16,096 bases of DNA from Candidatus Zhuqueibacterota bacterium 4484_87 (GCA_002085355.1 NATN01000045.1:1-16096); one strand, 5' to 3'; counted from the first letter of the stretch, positions 1-7,331 are shown. Translations and numbers: made by a program. The notes: generated by a model not told the origin, from the sequence alone.

Positions 1-234
1 GGCAAAAAATTCGCAGTTTGCCTGACGCATGATGTTGACCGTGTGCATAAATCTTATCAATATATCACTCATTTTGTAAGAAATATAGGAAGAGGCGATT
101 TTTGTCCGAATAATCAGATGGAATTTTACGTTAGCCCACAAATGGCAGCAAAGCACACCCCAACGAGCAAGCATGGCAAACGTTTCACGAAAATAATTAA
201 GGAATCCCCATCCAAGAAAAAAGATAATATCTGA
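1..234 (+). pseudogene. Truncated polysaccharide deacetylase-like fragment (5' end outside window)
   Basis: The frame is open from base 1 and stops at TGA 232-234. Its first ~25 residues contain FAVCLTHDVDRV followed by a SYQYITHF stretch. This resembles the start of the catalytic domain in NodB-like polysaccharide deacetylases of the type found in surface-polysaccharide clusters, where the HDVD aspartates help bind metal and catalyse. From about residue 33 (near base 97) the translation stops looking like that family. It becomes a basic, low-complexity tail of about 45 residues ending in a Lys-rich stretch. The remaining ~200 residues of a deacetylase are missing, so I read this as a gene cut by a deletion or rearrangement. 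An internal Met at base 43 could start a 63-residue ORF, but it has no convincing ribosome-binding site. The family assignment rests on a short motif and is moderate; loss of function is inferred. Confidence 0.5.
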
Positions 235-351
235 TATAAAAATATCTCTCGTAATCAGATGGTAGAGTTTGTCAAGCATTTCTTTCATGGCGGTGAGAAT
301 CTGCTAATGATTTCACATTTAGTAAATGATGTAAAATGGCGCGGTTAATTT

Positions 352-395
352 AAAATATAAAAAAAGCCCTTACACTGAATTCAGGCAAGGGCTTT
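352..395 (-). terminator. Rho-independent terminator of the fba-to-TPR operon
   Basis: Read on the minus strand, a 9-bp perfect stem (AAAGCCCTT with AAGGGCTTT, + strand 363-371 and 387-395) closes a 15-nt loop. It is followed by a run of seven T and further T-rich sequence. It lies about 20 bases past the TAA of the TPR gene, as expected for an intrinsic terminator. The + strand copy has only a short T run, so it mainly serves the minus strand. Confidence 0.85.
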
Positions 396-414
396 AATAT
401 TGATAAGTAGTGCT

Positions 415-1449
415 TTATCTACCCTGTTTGCGTTTAATCATATCGATCTGATATTGCGCAGATTTTCGCCAGTTGCGGCTCTTGGCGGCGATTCTGTAAT
501 ATCTGACCGCTTCGGAAAATTTGCCCATTTTTTCCAACGCCCAACCAGCCTCGAAAGCTGCCGGAGCATAATTCTTTTTGTATTTCAGGCAATTTTTAGC
601 AGCAAGCAGTGCTTCTTTGTGACGGCCTAACTTATTGAGAATCGAAGCCATGCGAAAATAAGATTCGAAATAATTCTTTTTTACTTCTACCGCTTTTTTG
701 AATACAGCAATGGCTTCATCAGCTTTGCCGATTTTGTCAAGAGCAACGCCCTGCGCATTGTATGCTTTGTAATATTTGGGGTTGAGTTCTGTTACTTTGG
801 CAAATGCTTCTGCTGCTTTTTGGTATTCTTTTTTCTTATTGTAAATAAAACCCAATTCATAATAATTTTTGTAAGAAGTCGAGTCCGAGTTTATCGCCTG
901 CTCACATGCAGTGAGTGCTTCGCCGTAACGATCAAGCTTGCGATACAACTTAGCTAAAGCCAGCCAGGCTCGGGAATAATTGGGATTAATTTGGACAGCT
1001 TTATTATAAGAGGCCAGCGCCTCATTATAACGACGCAATTTTGACAAGGCGACACCTTTGCCATAATACGCTTGAACTAATTGAGGATCGTACTGAATGG
1101 CCTTTTCATAGGATTTGAGCGCTGATGTTGCGTCTCCCTGTTTTAAAGAGGTGTTCCCGTCGTTATAATAAATTTTGGCTTTATTTTTTTGTTTTTCAAC
1201 ATCCGCCTCAGACATAAGCTTTGCACGAAGAGATTTAATCTCCTCATTCAGCTTGTCAAATTCTGCTTTGAGAGCATCATATTCGGGTTTGCTAATTCCC
1301 TCTTGCTCCATCTGGGCGCGAACTTCTTTCGCTTTTGCTACTTTTTTGTCATACTGTTGCTGGAGCTGTGGATCTTGCGCTTGAAGAGAGAAAACAATCA
1401 GTAGAGAGAAGAAAACACTAGCCAGCACCCAGAAAAGTTTTTTCTGCAT
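415..1449 (-). CDS. Secreted TPR-repeat protein
   Basis: The protein is 344 residues long. An N-terminal Sec signal peptide (MQKKLFWVLASVFFSLL, then ...FSLQAQ, likely cut before DPQ at about residue 25-26) leads into a charged, coiled-coil-like segment at about 27-88. Seven consecutive 34-residue tetratricopeptide repeats follow, from about 89 to 326, with typical A/G-Y-x-x-G and EA-x-x-x-Y/F-x-K-A-I signatures. A short basic tail closes it. TPR arrays are protein-docking scaffolds; with an export signal this one should act in the periplasm or on the envelope, but its partner is unknown. The start at 1449 is chosen because AAGGAG lies 8 bases upstream and the signal peptide begins there. A longer frame to 1521 runs into the tRNA gene and is spurious. 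It is the last gene of the operon, 46 bases downstream of the tRNA 3' end and just before a strong terminator. Confidence 0.85.
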   Translation of the reverse strand: MQKKLFWVLASVFFSLLIVFSLQAQDPQLQQQYDKKVAKAKEVRAQMEQEGISKPEYDALKAEFDKLNEEIKSLRAKLMSEADVEKQKNKAKIYYNDGNTSLKQGDATSALKSYEKAIQYDPQLVQAYYGKGVALSKLRRYNEALASYNKAVQINPNYSRAWLALAKLYRKLDRYGEALTACEQAINSDSTSYKNYYELGFIYNKKKEYQKAAEAFAKVTELNPKYYKAYNAQGVALDKIGKADEAIAVFKKAVEVKKNYFESYFRMASILNKLGRHKEALLAAKNCLKYKKNYAPAAFEAGWALEKMGKFSEAVRYYRIAAKSRNWRKSAQYQIDMIKRKQGR

Positions 1450-1494
1450 GGAAAAAATCTCCTTGTTTATTTGTGTTACCTCATTAAATAGTTG

Positions 1495-1577
1495 TGCCGA
1501 AGGCGGGATTCGAACCCGCACACCCGGTGGGCACTACCCCCTCAAGATAGCGTGTCTGCCAGTTCCACCACTTCGGC
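1495..1577 (-). tRNA. tRNA-Leu (anticodon GAG)
   Basis: On the minus strand a 7-bp acceptor stem (GCCGAAG with CTTCGGC) encloses a D arm, an anticodon stem CTATC/GGTAG (one G-U pair) with loop TTGAGGG giving anticodon GAG, a long class II variable arm, and a T arm GCGGG-TTCGAAT-CCCGC. The long variable arm and the GAG anticodon identify leucine, reading CUC/CUU. The discriminator is A and the following bases are CAA, so the CCA end is not encoded and must be added enzymatically. The 5' end lies 10 bases after the secG stop codon, so the tRNA is very likely cut from a polycistronic transcript. The same secG/tRNA-Leu(GAG) order occurs in E. coli (secG-leuU). Confidence 0.95.
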
Positions 1578-1587
1578 AACCCAAATT

Positions 1588-1968
1588 TTATTTTCCGGTG
1601 TCTTGTGTTGTTGGTGTTTCTACCGGCAATGTAGCGTTTCCCGGTGTCGCTTCATTGACTGTCGGCAAAATCGCTGCCGGTGACGAAGCGCGAAGTTTTT
1701 CCATCTCTTCAGCAACGACATTCTGATCGACCGGTTTGCCTTTATCCATATAGCTCACCAGCAGAGCTAAAGCCAAAAAAATGCCTGCGAGTACAGTTGT
1801 CGCCTTTTGCAGGAAAGAAGCTGCGCCTCGGCCTCCAAACACCGTGCCCATGCCGCCTCCGCCGCCAAAAACGCCAGCCAGCCCGCCGCCTTTACTCGAT
1901 TGCAATAAAATCACAACCATAAGTAATATTGAAACTATAACATGAATGACAATTAAAAAAGTTTCCAT
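1588..1968 (-). CDS. secG: Preprotein translocase subunit SecG
   Basis: This 126-residue protein is the accessory subunit of the SecYEG channel in the inner membrane. It has the family layout: a first transmembrane helix at about 3-23, the conserved LLQSSKGGGLAGVFGGGG loop, and a second helix at about 55-73. The acidic, then Pro/Thr/Ala-rich C-terminal tail of about 50 residues is longer than in minimal SecG proteins and weakly conserved, as usual. GAGGT sits upstream of the ATG. The gene follows tpiA by 14 bases and is followed by tRNA-Leu after 10 bases, so it is co-transcribed with the glycolytic genes. Confidence 0.95.
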   Translation of the reverse strand: METFLIVIHVIVSILLMVVILLQSSKGGGLAGVFGGGGGMGTVFGGRGAASFLQKATTVLAGIFLALALLVSYMDKGKPVDQNVVAEEMEKLRASSPAAILPTVNEATPGNATLPVETPTTQDTGK

Positions 1969-1982
1969 TTTTACCTCAAGAA

Positions 1983-2753
1983 TTAATTTCCCATTTTTTC
2001 AGCAATCTCAATCATCTGCACAAAAGAATCGACTTTGAGACTGGCACCTCCAATTAAACCACCGTCGATATTGTTTTGTTTCAAAAGAGACTCGATGTTG
2101 TCTGGTTTTACGCTGCCGCCGTACAAAATAGAGGTGTTTTCAGCGATTGTTTCGTCAAAAATCGTACTCAACAGTTCTCTAATAAATCCATGGACTTCTT
2201 CCGCCTGTTCCGGCGTGGCTGTAACGCCTGTTCCAATTGCCCACACAGGTTCGTATGCGATGATAATTCGCTCCATCTGTGCCGTGCTTAAACCTGCCAA
2301 GCCGTTTTTAATCTGCGTTTCTACGACCTCTTTCATTTTTCCTGATTCGCGTTGTTCCAGCGTCTCACCGACGCAAACAATCGGAGACAGGCAGCATGTT
2401 TGCAATACGCGCTTAATCTTTTTGTTCACGTTCTCATCTGTTTCTCCAAAATATTGTCGGCGTTCAGAATGGCCTATAATCACGTACTGGCATCCTGCGC
2501 TTTCAATCATTTCTGCCGAAACTTCACCTGTAAAAGCACCAGAGACTTCCCAGTGAACATTTTGCGCACCTACTCCTGCTCTTGTTTCCTGCAAAATATC
2601 TGCAACCGGCGCAAGAGCAACAAAACTCGGACAAATAACAATCTCGGTTTTTTCAAATGGTTCAATTTTACTTTTTAGCTCAAGAGCAAAGGCAACTGCA
2701 TCAGTTTTAGTTTTGTTCATTTTCCAGTTGCCAGCGACATATATTTTTCGCAT
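1983..2753 (-). CDS. tpiA: Triosephosphate isomerase
   Basis: This 256-residue cytosolic TIM-barrel enzyme interconverts dihydroxyacetone phosphate and glyceraldehyde 3-phosphate. Signature elements are all present: AGNWKMN with substrate Lys11, IIGHSERR with His95, the catalytic base in AYEPVWAIGTG (Glu168), and the phosphate-binding YGGSVKPDN and GGLIGGASL loops. The length is normal. The ribosome-binding site is weak (GAGTGCTGGA before the ATG), which may mean translation is partly coupled to the upstream gap gene, 38 bases away. It stands between gap and secG in a minus-strand operon. Confidence 0.97.
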   Translation of the reverse strand: MRKIYVAGNWKMNKTKTDAVAFALELKSKIEPFEKTEIVICPSFVALAPVADILQETRAGVGAQNVHWEVSGAFTGEVSAEMIESAGCQYVIIGHSERRQYFGETDENVNKKIKRVLQTCCLSPIVCVGETLEQRESGKMKEVVETQIKNGLAGLSTAQMERIIIAYEPVWAIGTGVTATPEQAEEVHGFIRELLSTIFDETIAENTSILYGGSVKPDNIESLLKQNNIDGGLIGGASLKVDSFVQMIEIAEKMGN

Positions 2754-2791
2754 TCCAGCACTCTATTTTTTGTTCAATAAGTTAGATGAAT

Positions 2792-3787
2792 TTAAAACAT
2801 TTTTGATAGCAAATCAACCACGCGAGTGGAGTAACCAAGCTCATTGTCGTACCAGGAGACAACTTTCACCATATTGCCACCGACGACCATAGTAGAATCA
2901 GCGTCAAAAATGCTGGAATGACGATTCCCGATGATATCGACAGATACCAGCGGTTCTTCACTATATTCAAGAATGCCTTTTAGCGCGCCTTCTGCTGCCT
3001 CTTTCATGGCTGCGTTGACTTCATCTCTGGTCACAGAGGTTTTCAGTTCAGCTACCAGATCTACAACAGAGCCGTCCGGCGTGGGAACGCGCATGGACAT
3101 ACCGTCTAATTTTCCATTAAGTTCGGGAATAACCTTGCCCACTGCTTTGGCTGCTCCTGTTGTCGTCGGAATGATCGACATGGCGGCTGAGCGGGCGCGG
3201 CGTAAATCTTTATGCGGCAAGTCTAAAATTCTTTGGTCATTTGTATAAGAGTGCACGGTCGTCATCAAACCGCGGACGACGCCAAATTTATCGTTGAGCA
3301 CTTTGACGATCGGAGCCAGACAGTTTGTCGTACATGAAGCATTGGATACAATTTTATGCTCGTCTTTCAATTCACTGTCATTGACGCCAAGTACGATTGT
3401 TGCGTCAATTTCATCTTTTGCGGGAACAGTCAACAAAACTTTTTCTGCGCCAGCTTTGAGATGCATGGCAATTTCATCGCGTTTGCGGAAGACGCCGGTT
3501 GACTCTACAACTGCCTGAACGCCTAATTCTTTCCATGGGAGATTCGCAGGATTTCTTTCCGCGGAAATCTTGATCGTTTTTCCATTCACGACAATCGCGT
3601 CGCTTGTGGCAGTTACTTCGCCGTTAAATTTTCCATGAACAGAATCATATTTTAATAAATGCGCTAATGTTTTTGCATCAGTAATGTCATTGATGTGTAT
3701 AACTTCAAACTCGTCACGAGTTAACAATTCGCGAAATACTAAACGTCCGATTCTTCCGAATCCATTAATTCCAACTTTGATAGCCAT
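2792..3787 (-). CDS. gap: Glyceraldehyde-3-phosphate dehydrogenase, type I
   Basis: This 331-residue enzyme oxidises glyceraldehyde 3-phosphate to 1,3-bisphosphoglycerate. The Rossmann motif INGFGRIGR is at 7-15, with Asn33-Asp34 at the end of the second strand (Asp here usually indicates NAD preference). The catalytic SNASCTTNCLAP is at about 148-159 with nucleophile Cys152, and the partner His179 lies in TTVHSYTNDQ. The C-terminal SWYDNELGYS completes the family pattern. AAGGAG precedes the ATG at a good distance. The gene follows fba by 27 bases and precedes tpiA. The phosphoglycerate kinase gene that often follows gap in bacteria is not here. Confidence 0.97.
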   Translation of the reverse strand: MAIKVGINGFGRIGRLVFRELLTRDEFEVIHINDITDAKTLAHLLKYDSVHGKFNGEVTATSDAIVVNGKTIKISAERNPANLPWKELGVQAVVESTGVFRKRDEIAMHLKAGAEKVLLTVPAKDEIDATIVLGVNDSELKDEHKIVSNASCTTNCLAPIVKVLNDKFGVVRGLMTTVHSYTNDQRILDLPHKDLRRARSAAMSIIPTTTGAAKAVGKVIPELNGKLDGMSMRVPTPDGSVVDLVAELKTSVTRDEVNAAMKEAAEGALKGILEYSEEPLVSVDIIGNRHSSIFDADSTMVVGGNMVKVVSWYDNELGYSTRVVDLLSKMF

Positions 3788-3814
3788 AATTTTTCTCCTT
3801 CTGATCTCGTGTCA

Positions 3815-4735
3815 TCACGCCTTATTCGCACTACCTAACAGTTCGATTTTACTTTTTACAATTTCTTTAATATAAGAACGACCAGCGCCGATAATTTTGC
3901 GCGGATCGAAAACTTCTGGTTTCTCTGTCAATATTTCCCGCACGCCGGCGGTAAATGCAAGCCTTAAATCCGTATCAATATTTACCTTGGTGATTCCCAG
4001 CTCAATTGCTTTCTTGATGTCTTCTGCCGGAACGCCTTTGGCTGCGCCTAAATTAGCGCCATATTTATTTGCCTTGGCGAGCACTTCCGGAATAACGCTG
4101 GAAGCACCGTGCAAAACGAGCGGCACATTCACGAGATTGCGGATTTCTTCCAACCGGTCGAATGCAAGTTTTGCTTCCCCCTTAAACTTATATGCGCCGT
4201 GTGAAGTTCCAATGGCGATGGCAAGGGTGTCGCAATTTGTTTCTTCGACAAAGCGCACAGCTTCATCGGGATCTGTCAAACGAGCGTCGCGTTCGTCCAC
4301 GGAAATATTGTCTTCAATGCCGCCCAATCGGCCTAATTCCGCTTCAACGGAAATGCCTACTGCGTGGCAAATTTTCACAATTTCTTTTGTGAGCGCCGCA
4401 TTTTCTTCAAATGGCGCATGGGATCCGTCGATCATGATGGATGTCCAGCCGTTTCTAATGCAGCCTACAATTAAGTCATAATCTGTGCCGTGATCCAGAT
4501 GCAAACTCACAGGAATTTTTGCTTTTTCAGCCATTGTGCGAACTACTGAAGAAAGCACTTCAATGCCGCAATATTTGATAGCGCTGGTGGATGTAGCCAC
4601 AATCACCGGCGCATTCATTTCTTCGTGTGCTTCGATAATCGCTTGAGTTATTTCTATGTTACTGGTGTTGAAAGCGCCTACTGCATATTTCCCTTTTTGC
4701 GCTGCTGTTTGAATTTCTTTGTTTGATACTAACAT
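3815..4735 (-). CDS. fba: Class II fructose-bisphosphate aldolase
   Basis: This 306-residue zinc-dependent aldolase cleaves or makes fructose 1,6-bisphosphate. It has the class II motifs: LHLDHG with Asp81 and the zinc ligand His82, the acidic EAELGRLGG segment at about 131-139, GTSHGAYKF with zinc ligand His179, LVLHGASS with His209, and the phosphate-site VNIDTDLR near the C terminus. Length and motifs fit the FbaA-like group. Members acting on tagatose- or deoxygluconate-phosphates have the same signatures, but the linkage to gap and tpiA favours glycolysis/gluconeogenesis. AGGAG lies upstream of the ATG. It is the first gene of the operon, about 100 bases downstream of a consensus promoter. 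Confidence 0.94.
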   Translation of the reverse strand: MLVSNKEIQTAAQKGKYAVGAFNTSNIEITQAIIEAHEEMNAPVIVATSTSAIKYCGIEVLSSVVRTMAEKAKIPVSLHLDHGTDYDLIVGCIRNGWTSIMIDGSHAPFEENAALTKEIVKICHAVGISVEAELGRLGGIEDNISVDERDARLTDPDEAVRFVEETNCDTLAIAIGTSHGAYKFKGEAKLAFDRLEEIRNLVNVPLVLHGASSVIPEVLAKANKYGANLGAAKGVPAEDIKKAIELGITKVNIDTDLRLAFTAGVREILTEKPEVFDPRKIIGAGRSYIKEIVKSKIELLGSANKA

Positions 4736-4843
4736 TTCATACTCCTGTCCAAAATTTCATTCGATTCTCTCATATCATTCGTCCATCGCTGCAAATTTGA
4801 ATTAAAAAATGTGATGGCTTCCGAATAACAAAATTTGACGTAT

Positions 4844-4872
4844 ATTATAAGAAAAAAAACAGTAAATGTCAA
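4844..4872 (-). promoter_or_regulatory. Sigma70-type promoter of the fba-gap-tpiA-secG operon
   Basis: On the minus strand a perfect -35 box TTGACA (+ strand 4867-4872) and a perfect -10 box TATAAT (4844-4849) are separated by exactly 17 bases containing a T tract. Transcription would start near 4837, leaving a leader of about 100 bases before fba. All twelve hexamer bases match consensus, consistent with strong constitutive expression of central metabolism. Confidence 0.9.
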
Positions 4873-4944
4873 GAAAATTCTCTGTTGATTTGATCTAATC
4901 ACTGCTTTGGATTAAAGGGCTTATATTTCAGAGCAGGAATAAAT

Positions 4945-5643
4945 TTACGCTTTGGTAACTGTGAATGCGCAGATTGATTCTGGGGTTAATGTTTTTAACT
5001 CTTTGGCACAAGCATTGATGGTGGCGCCGGTTGTCAAAACGTCATCGATGAGGACGACGGTTTTCCCTGACAAATTTTGGGCAGAACAGACTTTAAATGC
5101 ACCGCTGACATTTTTAATTCGTTCCGCTGGGCCAAGTTTCGTTTGCGTTTGTGTGTAGCGGATGCGCTGCAACAGGGAGCAGGCAATGGGAATGGCTGTT
5201 TTTTCGTGGATGTAGCGACAAATTATTTCGGATTGATTGTAGCCGCGTTCGCGTTGTCGTGTTTTGTGCAGCGGAACCGGAATAAGTAGTGTGCTTTTGG
5301 GAGAAAAATTTAATTGGGATAATTTTTCAGCCATGAAACCGGCAATTGGTTTTGCCAGCAGCCAATATCCGTTGTATTTGAAATGATGGATGAGATTTTG
5401 TACATTTTCATCGAATGCCCACAAAGAAAACGCCCGCTCGAAGGCTAGTTCCGATTTGAGAGAGTTTTTCACACGCGAGAAAATGACTGTTTCTCTGCCT
5501 GCATCTGAAAGTTGTTGCAAGCAATGATCACAAACCAGAGAGCCGGTCTTTGCGATGGAGTTTCGGCATAAAAGACAAAAGCGTGGCAATAAAAAATCGA
5601 TAATCGGGCGGATGATGTCGGATATTTGTAACTGAACAGACAT
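4945..5643 (-). CDS. comF: ComF family phosphoribosyltransferase-like protein
   Basis: This 232-residue protein has a four-cysteine zinc ribbon near the N terminus (Cys23-x-x-Cys26 and Cys38-x-x-Cys41). A type I phosphoribosyltransferase domain follows, with IPVPLHKTRQRERGYNQ at about 121-137 and the PRPP-binding VLIDDVLTTGAT at 197-208. ComF proteins are needed for natural transformation in several species, where they act on incoming single-stranded DNA; many genomes carry one without proven competence. No ribosome-binding site is visible before the ATG and an in-frame stop lies close upstream, so this start is the only ATG that fits. It precedes fba on the same strand, with 209 bases and a new promoter between them. 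Confidence 0.88.
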   Translation of the reverse strand: MSVQLQISDIIRPIIDFLLPRFCLLCRNSIAKTGSLVCDHCLQQLSDAGRETVIFSRVKNSLKSELAFERAFSLWAFDENVQNLIHHFKYNGYWLLAKPIAGFMAEKLSQLNFSPKSTLLIPVPLHKTRQRERGYNQSEIICRYIHEKTAIPIACSLLQRIRYTQTQTKLGPAERIKNVSGAFKVCSAQNLSGKTVVLIDDVLTTGATINACAKELKTLTPESICAFTVTKA

Positions 5644-5685
5644 GAGAAGAGAATTTTATTTTTTGCTCGAATCATTTTGATTTGA

Positions 5686-5715
5686 TAAAATGCCCGGACG
5701 AGTTATCGCCCGGGC
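5686..5715 (-). terminator. Hairpin terminator after the outer-membrane protein gene
   Basis: A 6-bp GC-only stem (GCCCGG with CCGGGC, + strand 5692-5697 and 5710-5715) is extended by two inner CG pairs after one mismatch. On the minus strand it is followed by ATTTTATC, so the T tract is short. It sits about 20 bases after the stop of the 5733-7013 gene and before comF, the right place to separate the two units. Confidence 0.6.
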
Positions 5716-5732
5716 GTGATTGAAAGGTTTTT

Positions 5733-7013
5733 TTAAAAACCAAAATTATAAGCAAAAGCAAGCCGCGGAGAAAATCGTTCCTGGGCTTTATATTTTCCCT
5801 GCACCTCGTCAAACTGAAATGTGTAATAATAATCGAGAAACATGATCAGGTACGGTTTGATTTTGTAGCCAATGCCGACTCGGGCAATGGAACGATCGTC
5901 CAGCGTGAATACGTCTTTTCCTTTTTCAATTCCCATTTTATCGTACGTCGCCTGAATGGCGATCATGGGGATGTTTTCTTTTGTTTCCGCTGCCAAATGT
6001 AACATGCCCGAATTGGGAGTGTCATCCAATTTCTGAAAATTTCCGACCAGACGAATAGTGTTGAGAATATGACCGGCCAATTCGCCGAAAATACCTTTTG
6101 TTTCTTCCTGAATCAGAGCCAGTGATTGCGCTTTTTGATAGCCGGAGCCCGGGGTATAGCGCTGTACCTCGTAAAATGCGTCGAAGTAGGATGGCAAAAA
6201 CTCCTTGCCCAACATTCTCCTTTCCAGTCGCGCGGTAATTTGTGCAATACCCGGAAAGATGTTCCAGTCCGCGGCAATACCAAAGGCGGTACCTTGACCG
6301 AAAGTGTCCAGCTTTGCCCAGTCAAAGTAGGTGTAAGTTTTGAACATATCAAAATTGATAAGCGGTAGTTCCACATCAAAACCAAATGCGCTGAACTGGT
6401 CTTCCGTGCTCCGTCTGTTATCCGGATCTGTATCAGCAATGAAAGTAGCGCCAAAGGTCAAGTTTTTGATGATGGGAATGTCCAAATAAGGACGCAACGG
6501 TCTGACAAAAGCTCTGCCGCCGATGATTTCCAGTCTGCCCAAATTGTTTGTCACTGATTCGAATCCAAAATTTCCAAAGTCGATATCCAGCGCCAAGCCG
6601 ATTTTTCGGGCATCGTAGCTGGCGGCGTTGGTGTAATAATTCATCAGAAAACCGTGACCCAGGCGGGCAGCGTCGAGGGTACCGATTTTTGTGTAAAACT
6701 GATCACCTTTCCTGCCGTAGCGTAAATAGCGCACCAGCCGCAGCCAGTCGTAGTCTTCGTCCCAATCCGCAGCGCGAATAGCGCCATTTTGAGTGTTGTA
6801 TAACAAATTAATGTTCAACCCTACTCCGAATTTTCCCAGTGCAATATCGGGTGCTAAATTGATAGTGATGTAGGACTGGTCATCGATCACTGTCATACCG
6901 AATGCACCGTAAAAACTTCCGCTGTTGTCTTCAGGGTAAAAATTTTGTGCTGAAACTGTTTGGTTGGCAAAAATAATGAAAAGAGCCAGCAATAGGATAG
7001 AAGTGCGTCTCAT
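5733..7013 (-). CDS. Predicted outer-membrane beta-barrel protein
   Basis: This 426-residue protein has a clear Sec signal peptide (MRRTSILLLALFIIFANQ, then TVSAQ, cut near residue 23). The mature part is made of alternating polar/hydrophobic strands rich in Tyr, Phe, Gly and Asp. It ends in FAYNFGF, the terminal aromatic expected for recognition by the BAM complex. No long hydrophobic helix is present after the signal peptide. I do not recognise the family; similar large uncharacterised barrels without a known substrate are common in Calditrichota/KSB1-type genomes. AAGGGA serves as ribosome-binding site 7 bases before the ATG. It is a single-gene unit with its own promoter and terminator. 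Confidence 0.75.
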   Translation of the reverse strand: MRRTSILLLALFIIFANQTVSAQNFYPEDNSGSFYGAFGMTVIDDQSYITINLAPDIALGKFGVGLNINLLYNTQNGAIRAADWDEDYDWLRLVRYLRYGRKGDQFYTKIGTLDAARLGHGFLMNYYTNAASYDARKIGLALDIDFGNFGFESVTNNLGRLEIIGGRAFVRPLRPYLDIPIIKNLTFGATFIADTDPDNRRSTEDQFSAFGFDVELPLINFDMFKTYTYFDWAKLDTFGQGTAFGIAADWNIFPGIAQITARLERRMLGKEFLPSYFDAFYEVQRYTPGSGYQKAQSLALIQEETKGIFGELAGHILNTIRLVGNFQKLDDTPNSGMLHLAAETKENIPMIAIQATYDKMGIEKGKDVFTLDDRSIARVGIGYKIKPYLIMFLDYYYTFQFDEVQGKYKAQERFSPRLAFAYNFGF

Positions 7014-7022
7014 GAGGTTCCC

Positions 7023-7044
7023 TTTCTGATTATTTTTTCAGAAA
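7023..7044 (-). promoter_or_regulatory. Leader hairpin touching the SD site of the outer-membrane protein gene
   Basis: A perfect 7-bp inverted repeat (TTTCTGA with TCAGAAA, + strand 7023-7029 and 7038-7044, 8-base loop) fills most of the predicted ~36-base leader. Its 3' arm overlaps the first two bases of the AAGGGA ribosome-binding site. A stem at the very 5' end of an mRNA can protect it from decay, as in ompA, or tune translation. Pairing is seen; function is inferred. Confidence 0.4.
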
Positions 7045-7055
7045 TAACTTAGAAA

Positions 7056-7084
7056 AATATAGAAATAATCGGTTAAAAAGTCAA
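7056..7084 (-). promoter_or_regulatory. Sigma70-type promoter of the outer-membrane protein gene
   Basis: Minus-strand -35 box TTGACT (+ strand 7079-7084) and -10 box TATATT (7056-7061) are separated by 17 bases. Ten of twelve hexamer bases match consensus. The start would be near 7049, giving a leader of about 36 bases. Confidence 0.75.
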
Positions 7085-7159
7085 GAAGTATTTTTATCAA
7101 AAATATTTTAAAACTCATCTGATAATTTTGTAAAAATTAAATTTGGGGGAAAGCAAAAT

Positions 7160-7189
7160 CAATTTTGCAGACTCAAATCTGCAAAGTTG
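7160..7189. promoter_or_regulatory. Operator-like inverted repeat in the divergent promoter region
   Basis: Two 12-base arms, CAATTTTGCAGA and TCTGCAAAGTTG, pair at 11 of 12 positions around a 6-base spacer. The element lies between the divergent promoters of the outer-membrane protein gene (-35 edge about 75 bases away) and rpmB (-35 edge about 53 bases away). Size and symmetry fit the binding site of a dimeric transcription factor; no T tract follows, so it is not a terminator. The regulator is unknown. Confidence 0.4.
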
Positions 7190-7241
7190 GAGCAATTGCG
7201 TCTGATTGGCGAAATTTTACTGCTATTGAAAATTTTTTTTC

Positions 7242-7270
7242 TTGCATTTTAAGATAAAATTCCGTATAAT
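7242..7270 (+). promoter_or_regulatory. Sigma70-type promoter of rpmB
   Basis: -35 box TTGCAT (7242-7247) and a perfect -10 box TATAAT (7265-7270) are separated by 17 bases. Transcription would begin near 7277, leaving a leader of about 55 bases before the L28 start codon. Confidence 0.8.
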
Positions 7271-7331
7271 TGCGTTTGTGCAAATTATTATCGGTAATTT
7301 TTAGTGAGTTGAGATATTGTAAGGAGATGTT

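Noticed and set aside
1..288. Minus-strand open frame from ATG 288 running off the left edge
   Set aside because: It has no ribosome-binding site and no recognised family, and it lies opposite the deacetylase-like motif; it is kept only as part of the junction finding.
1450..1521. 72-base N-terminal extension of the TPR protein up to 1521
   Set aside because: The extension translates the 3' end of tRNA-Leu; the internal ATG at 1449 has a proper AGGAG site and begins a signal peptide.
2035..4481. Several long plus-strand ORFs opposite tpiA, gap and fba
   Set aside because: They are antisense shadows of well-recognised enzymes and have no independent coding signals.
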